Shown piece by piece: positions 59,201 through 64,000 of a DNA stretch of 64,000 bases. The notes beneath the pieces are model-generated. The model was not told the DNA's origin, did not search any database, and saw only the letters and a program-made list of their open reading frames with translations. The stretch lies in assembly GCA_963575645.1 (NCBI GenBank), contig OY754464.1, positions 78,776,948 to 78,840,947 of the forward strand. The letters run 5' to 3'. Each line of letters opens with the position of its first letter. The first letter of the stretch is position 1. The position numbers and the translations under genes were made by a program. The DNA is from Xanthostigma xanthostigma. Its lineage: Eukaryota; Arthropoda; Insecta; Raphidioptera; Raphidiidae.

Positions 59201-59681
59201 CACGCCATGTAAAAATTAATCAAAGCATGCCTAACTAGTTTATTTCTGACAGATCCATAAAACAAAAGAGCGGCTGATTTTTTATTTATTTTCAAAATAT
59301 TTCCGAAACTATAAAGTTTAGAAAAACATTTTTTTACAAAACTTTCTTGAAAAATCAATAGAATATAATAAGTCGTTATGAAGAGTATACCATTATTATA
59401 TAAAAAACACCGTTATAGCATATATCTCTTCTGCGCATGCGCCGATTTTCCCCAAAAACAATAGGGCTCTTCATATTTGCATACCAAACATCCTCTCAAA
59501 ATTTGGTTTCAATCCGCTCATCCGTTTGACCTGTATCGTGTTCACAGACTAACATAAAACAGTTTTTTCAAAAATATGTTTTTTGGATTCGGGGGACCTC
59601 AAACGGAAAGATATTGCAAAATTTATGAAAAGTGATTTTTGACCTAAACTAGTATCATTCCCCACTAGTGGATTGGAATGG
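56221..59681 (-). mobile_element. CCATTCC repeat family, copy 4, split by a foldback element
   Basis: The right end of the family unit (56221-56285) and the rest (59096-59681) flank the 2.8 kb foldback. The parts match copies 1-3 (GCGCATGCGCCGATTTTC, CATTCCCCACTAGTGG). Confidence 0.7.
56286..59093. mobile_element. 2.8 kb foldback element with about 400 bp arms
   Basis: Ends GTTTAAGCTCCCATGACAC and its complement, flanked by TA. The arms stay paired for roughly 400 bases. The right arm has a tandem duplication of about 137 bp (58550-58823). The interior left half has a repeat with a period of about 326 bp (GTTTGACATCTATTTTCCGC at 56947 and 57274). No transposase was recognised; the small Phe-rich frames at 57550-58108 are compositional. 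Confidence 0.75.
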
Positions 59682-60378
59682 AAAAAGTAGAAACTATACT
59701 TATGAACATTTTGTTGATTCTTTCAGTAAAGCGCCTCCCACACGCTCGGTAATAATGACACCATACTACTGACTGTGTGAGGGCAAATACTGATGGACCA
59801 TCAGTATATATTGATGATACTCTTGCGATCCTGAAAGCATTTGGGCAGAGCCAAAATAACGCACTATAAAAACTAAAAACATTTGGAATGGTTTCTAGGA
59901 AATTTGGGCAAGATAAAAAAGAAATCTTAACTCGAGTTAAACAATTAATAATACGTTTATAAAAATACCATATTCACTTATTAATTCTTTGGTTTAAGTA
60001 CCAGTGATAAAAAAAATGAAGGTACGAAAAGAATGTTCACCGATGGTAACAATGAATAATTCTTGTATTTTTATTCAACTCGAGATTTATTATGGGAAAC
60101 TGCTGAGATATATGTTTTTATTACTCACGCGGGAAAAGTGGTATGTTTACGCACGCTGTTACGGTTGAAAAGTAGCTATTTTCATTTGCGTGCGGAAACT
60201 TTATTTGTCGCACTGAAATTATTGTTTGCCGCACGCAAATTCAGAGAAAAAAACAAAATAATAACGGTGTTAATGTCAACGAAACAAACTGTCATTTGAA
60301 CCAGATTTGAGGTTAAAATTTTCGATTATGGACTTTTATTCTTGACAATATATATTAGATATCGTGTCCATCGAGATA

Positions 60379-60492
60379 ATTATTAATAAAAATCGCACGA
60401 TTGTGGACACAAAAGTCTAAATTTATAGACGAAACGTCGTACAGTAAATAAATAACTTTTTGTCCACAGTCCTGCGATTTTTATTAATAATT
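60379..60492. repeat. Inverted repeat
   Basis: Arms ATTATTAATAAAAATCGCAC and its near complement flank about 45 bases; TGTGGACA/TGTCCACA pair inside. Confidence 0.5.
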
Positions 60493-60763
60493 CTTGACAA
60501 TTTTAACAATTTTAACTGAATTTTCAACTTTTTAACGATTTAATTTTAATTTTTATTACTTCTAATTTCTTTTTTTAATTCGTAATAAAATTTTAATTTC
60601 AATTTAATTTAATTCGTAATAAAAAAACTCGTGCCGCATTGTCGCACTATTTGCACAATATACTATTTTTGTACTTCAAACTCAACCGAAAGTGTACATG
60701 CAATTTTTTTTTCAAATGCAAGAATTAGTCACTGATTTATCGGTGAACACAGTACGGGTGTGT

Positions 60764-61056
60764 TCCGAAATATAAATCAGTATACTGGCCAGTGCCAATG
60801 ACGTTATGAATCCGACGCCATATTGTACTGGTGAGACAGGTGTGACGTAGCATGAATATTTAACCGAGCGTGTGTGCACCAGACTTTGTGGAATTTTATT
60901 TTTTATTTGCAATAATGTCTTCTCAACAAATCAAACAATTACTTCTGGTCAACGCGCTGGCCAGTATATTTCGGAACGAATCAACAGTATGGCGTCGTTT
61001 CATGACGTCATTAGCACTGGCCAGTATACTGGGTTATATTTCGGAACACATCCTGT
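60764..61056. mobile_element. MITE with long inverted ends (GTGTTCCGAAATATA)
   Basis: Left TACGGGTGTGTTCCGAAATA, right complement TATTTCGGAACACATCCTGTA. CAGTATACTGGCCAGTGC pairs with GCACTGGCCAGTATACTG, and TATGGCGTCG-type words pair inside. About 290 bp. Confidence 0.7.
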
Positions 61057-61465
61057 ATAATAAAGTCAGTTTAAAAAAAAACAACGCCTGAGCAGGTTAT
61101 CCAAAAATTGTATATGACGGGTTTGATGAAACGTTTTAAAATGTGTTTCGATATTTTAAATAGTTTTTACTATATTATAATAAGCTTACCTGACGATATG
61201 TTCACTACAACTATGCTATAGGAATTGATGAAGTTTGTCTTTACACTATTCTATTAATCACTCTAATTAAACTGAGCAAATTATGATTCATTATTAACTA
61301 TTATTAATAATTATAAAACAGCAGGAAATAAGTGACTGATATAATCAAACCATTCACAGGTACTGTTAGGTTAACAGGTTCAAATGAACAAAAGACAAAC
61401 AAAAAAAAAGTGAGTGTGTGTCAGTTCCGAGACGCACGGCTGAAGTTTACTCCTTACATACGCTG

Positions 61466-61622
61466 TGTAATGTATTCCATCTCAGTCTTTCGCACGTTAA
61501 ATCCTACAGATATATATGTTTGTCTCTATATATACAAGAATAGTCTAGCATCGCACAAGTGTAATGTATTCCAGCTCATTCTTTCGTACGTTAAATCCTA
61601 CAGATATATGTTTTTTCTCTTT
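61466..61622 (+). repeat. Tandem duplication, period about 91 bp
   Basis: TGTAATGTATTCCA, CTCA.TCTTTCG.ACGTTAA and ATCCTACAGATATAT occur at about 61467-61515 and again at 61560-61608. Confidence 0.7.
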
Positions 61623-61790
61623 TGAAGCGGACAAGCGTAACGCCACACTTGAAGCGGTGGAGCGTAACGTCTCACCAATTGATTTTACTAATCATAAAAT
61701 TTTCGTACTGGGCCTTATAACTCAAAATCGTTTCTTAAGGAGTAAACTCCAAAGACGACGTACATTTGTAGTTCAATGCCATTTATCTTA

Positions 61791-62310
61791 TGCCGGCACT
61801 TCACATGGCTATTTGTATTTGTGTATTTGGCATATTTGGCAAACAATTACCAAGTGTGGACGGTCTATTTGACAAAGTGTTGGCCTTATTTGCCTATTTG
61901 ACAAATAAGGCCAATACCAAATACGCGCTACCGTGCGCTTGTCCGTTTTTCGAGGCACATCAAAGGAGTCAAATAGGCAAATACGCAAATAAACCGTCCA
62001 CACAATGGCCATATTCAGAAGCGCACGCGCCGTGAAGCTGTACGGACGTGCAGTATTTTTGTGTCTGTGCTGTGAGCGGGAACTGGAACAATTACTATTG
62101 AAAATGAATTGGGACAATGAAAAAGTGCTAAAATTCCTGGAATTTTGAACCTGCGTTTTGCTGCCAAATGTTTGTGTGTTTGCTATTTGACTGCCATGTG
62201 TGGATGGTCGTATTTGCCTCTATTTGCATGTTTGTCTTGAACGTCATATATTTTGCCAAATACAACAAACACTCAATAGCGAACAAAAATAGCCATGTGA
62301 AGTGCCACCT
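61791..62310 (+). mobile_element. PIF/Harbinger-type element with MADF gene remnant, copy type 2
   Basis: Ends TGCCGGCACTTCACATGG and CCATGTGAAGTGCCACCT with a 3 bp duplication TTA (61788-61790 and 62311-62313). Subterminal arrays of TATTTGC/GCAAATA words. At 62104-62148 a 14-codon frame reads MNWDNEKVLKFLEF and stops; this is the start of a MADF domain. Different ends from the 53698 element, but nearly the same length (520 and 517 bp). Confidence 0.75.
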
Positions 62311-62453
62311 TTACGCATTTATCGTTTCTGATATAAATTATATAACCATAGCCTCCTGATTCAAGAGAGAGATTGTGGATTATTAAATCCAAAAGGACGC
62401 AATCAGCAACGCTATTATGATTGTTTTATTCTAATGCAGAATGATTTTTGAGT

Positions 62454-62886
62454 TGATTCTTTTTTTTAACAGCGTGTAGAAATCAAATAGACGAACAAAT
62501 ATTTTAAAAAACTTTTTTATCAAAACTCAAAAATAAGAGAAAAATCACCGTTCGAATCTTTCAATTTTATTTAATTAATTCAAAAGCCCGGTTAACCCAC
62601 GCGTAGAAATGATAGCACGAATCGAAAATGCATTCCAAATAATTCGCGGAAGGCCCTTATCGCTACTACAAGCATGGCTACGACGCACGCATCTTTGTGG
62701 AACAACTTCGAACAATTTCTGTGAATACTTGATAATGACATAACATAATTCCATAGTGACATAACATAACGCCAGGTCCGACCTCAAAATTTAATAAAAC
62801 TTTGAAAGCCCGTTTCTCTTTGATTTTCGAGTTTTGATTTGTTGGTCTATTTGATTTCTACACGCTGTGAAAAAAAAAGAATCAAC
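62454..62886. mobile_element. Inverted-repeat MITE
   Basis: Left GATTCTTTTTTTTAACAGCG then TGTAGAAATCAAATAGAC; the right end is the complement. A run of about 45 paired bases. The interior contains AATTCGCGGAAGGCCC and no gene. Confidence 0.65.
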
Positions 62887-62889
62887 TTA

Positions 62890-63265
62890 AAAGTCACCTG
62901 TATACAGACGTAAAATAACGTCCATCTTATTTCAATTACAATAATGTTCAAACACAAAATTGACTATCTGAATCTAAAGTTCAGAGATAAGATGTGCATT
63001 TTAGCATCCTGTGAATGTCTGTATTTTTTTCTTTCAAAATGCAGTAAGTATATCTTTTTTCAAACCAACTTTAACAATAAAAACAAGTTCGCAGCGAAAT
63101 GATACAACAAATCGCAGATTTCTAAATACGTAACATTATGGGAAGAATAAGAACGAATTATTAGTTCTTTTTTATTTACCGGTTTTCTAAAACGACTACT
63201 TTTTCAGTGTAGGATTTTATTAAATGTTTTAAAGTGCTTACCGAACTTTTCCGAAGTTCTAGATT
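62890..63265. other. Stretch without a recognised gene
   Basis: AT-rich; no feature recognised. Confidence 0.35.
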
Positions 63266-63269
63266 TATG

Positions 63270-63453
63270 CCACAGAGATATTACAATAGAAAGTGTCTGC
63301 AATTAAGAGAGAGAACAGTGCCTTATCTTTACGGTAACTAATGATGCAAAACAATGCTGATTCGAGTAAACAAATCTCTAGTTTTCTGCAGCGTTCTCTC
63401 TCTTAACTGAGGACACTCTCTTATGGCAAGCATACGCACTAGCGTACTCTAGA
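63270..63453. mobile_element. CATAGAGATAT family MITE, copy C
   Basis: Shares GAAAGTGTCTGCAATT, ACAATGCTGATT and GCGTACTCTAG with 5691-5919 in the same orientation. Termini are partly lost. Confidence 0.6.
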
Positions 63454-64000
63454 CACCTTTATACTTTAAATCTAGATTTAAGGCTGAAAGCCATATCAAA
63501 AATCCAGCATACTAATGAACTCAATTGTCAAGCGTCTGTAATCTACATTCTGTCCCTCTCAACAATAAAATGTTCTACTAACAATGAAATACTGCATTTT
63601 GAAACAAAATTACTTACAAATTATAAATATTGCACTTGTATTCTATCATAATATTATTTTATAAGCGAACTATAAACTCTGCTATTTTATATTTTAAAAT
63701 GGATATTGGCACAATTCATAAGAAATTGGCCATATTAACCTACAAAAGTTATTAAACTGTTTGTTTCAATACTGAAATTCTGTTTCAGCGCAAAACAAAA
63801 TGATTTCAAAGGCAACTATTAATGAATTGTTACTTTTAACGAAAATTCAAAGAAAATACGAACAAATTATTTGTAACAAATACGCTTTCAAAAGTATTGT
63901 TTTAAAGCTATAGCTTGGTAATTACTGGTGCTTATAAAACTGTTTTGTGTGTTTAAAATTTTTGTTGACACCTGAAACAAGTCAACCATCAATGACTCGT
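63454..64000. other. Stretch without a recognised gene
   Basis: AT-rich right edge of the window; no feature recognised. Confidence 0.35.

Noticed and set aside
60870-61091. Two overlapping frames with repeated LALASI peptides
   Set aside because: The repetition comes from the inverted ends of a MITE read as protein.

Overview
The window is nuclear DNA of an insect, most likely a moth or butterfly. It is AT-rich and intron-rich. It carries at least six copies of a Helitron with the lepidopteran-type start (TCTATACTAATATATAAAG) and the hairpin plus CTAGT end. It is also crowded with hAT, PIF/Harbinger and piggyBac-type miniature elements. Nothing bacterial or viral in organisation was seen.

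One host gene is supported. It lies on the minus strand and occupies roughly 4.2-32.1 kb; its 3' end is probably beyond the left edge. Coding exons with mutually consistent splice phases encode a single-pass membrane protein with a short basic cytosolic N-terminus, one transmembrane segment and a long coiled-coil, sequon-rich ectodomain. The best family match from memory is EFCAB14 (EF-hand domain containing 14). Two different transmembrane-bearing starts (31998-32101 plus 30197-30384, and 14294-14858) both end in phase 1 and can each join the shared exon at 12218-12546, so alternative N-termini are predicted. The predicted C-terminal EF-hands were not found. A CpG-rich stretch at about 26.64-26.96 kb, beside a good minus-strand splice donor, may be the promoter and 5' UTR of the second form.

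The large intron between the two starts holds an almost perfect 4.8 kb LINE (20625-25414). It has a coiled-coil ORF1, an endonuclease/reverse-transcriptase ORF2, a (TTGA)n tail and an 8 bp target duplication. ORF2 has no ATG ahead of its endonuclease motif, and its frame overlaps ORF1 exactly where a T TTT TTC slippery heptamer stands in the ORF1 frame. A -1 frameshift fusion is therefore predicted.

Right of 32 kb no host gene was recognised. This part is a mosaic: a truncated Ty3/gypsy-type element (34239-36812, minus) with gag, protease, part of RT and one 172 bp LTR; Helitrons, two of which carry a tRNA-Lys-derived insert; hAT elements with 8 bp duplications; two Harbinger-type elements that each keep the start of a MADF gene; a piggyBac-type element; and very large foldback elements at 54.8-55.6 kb and 56.3-59.1 kb. 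Many insertions are nested, so their relative order can be read directly.
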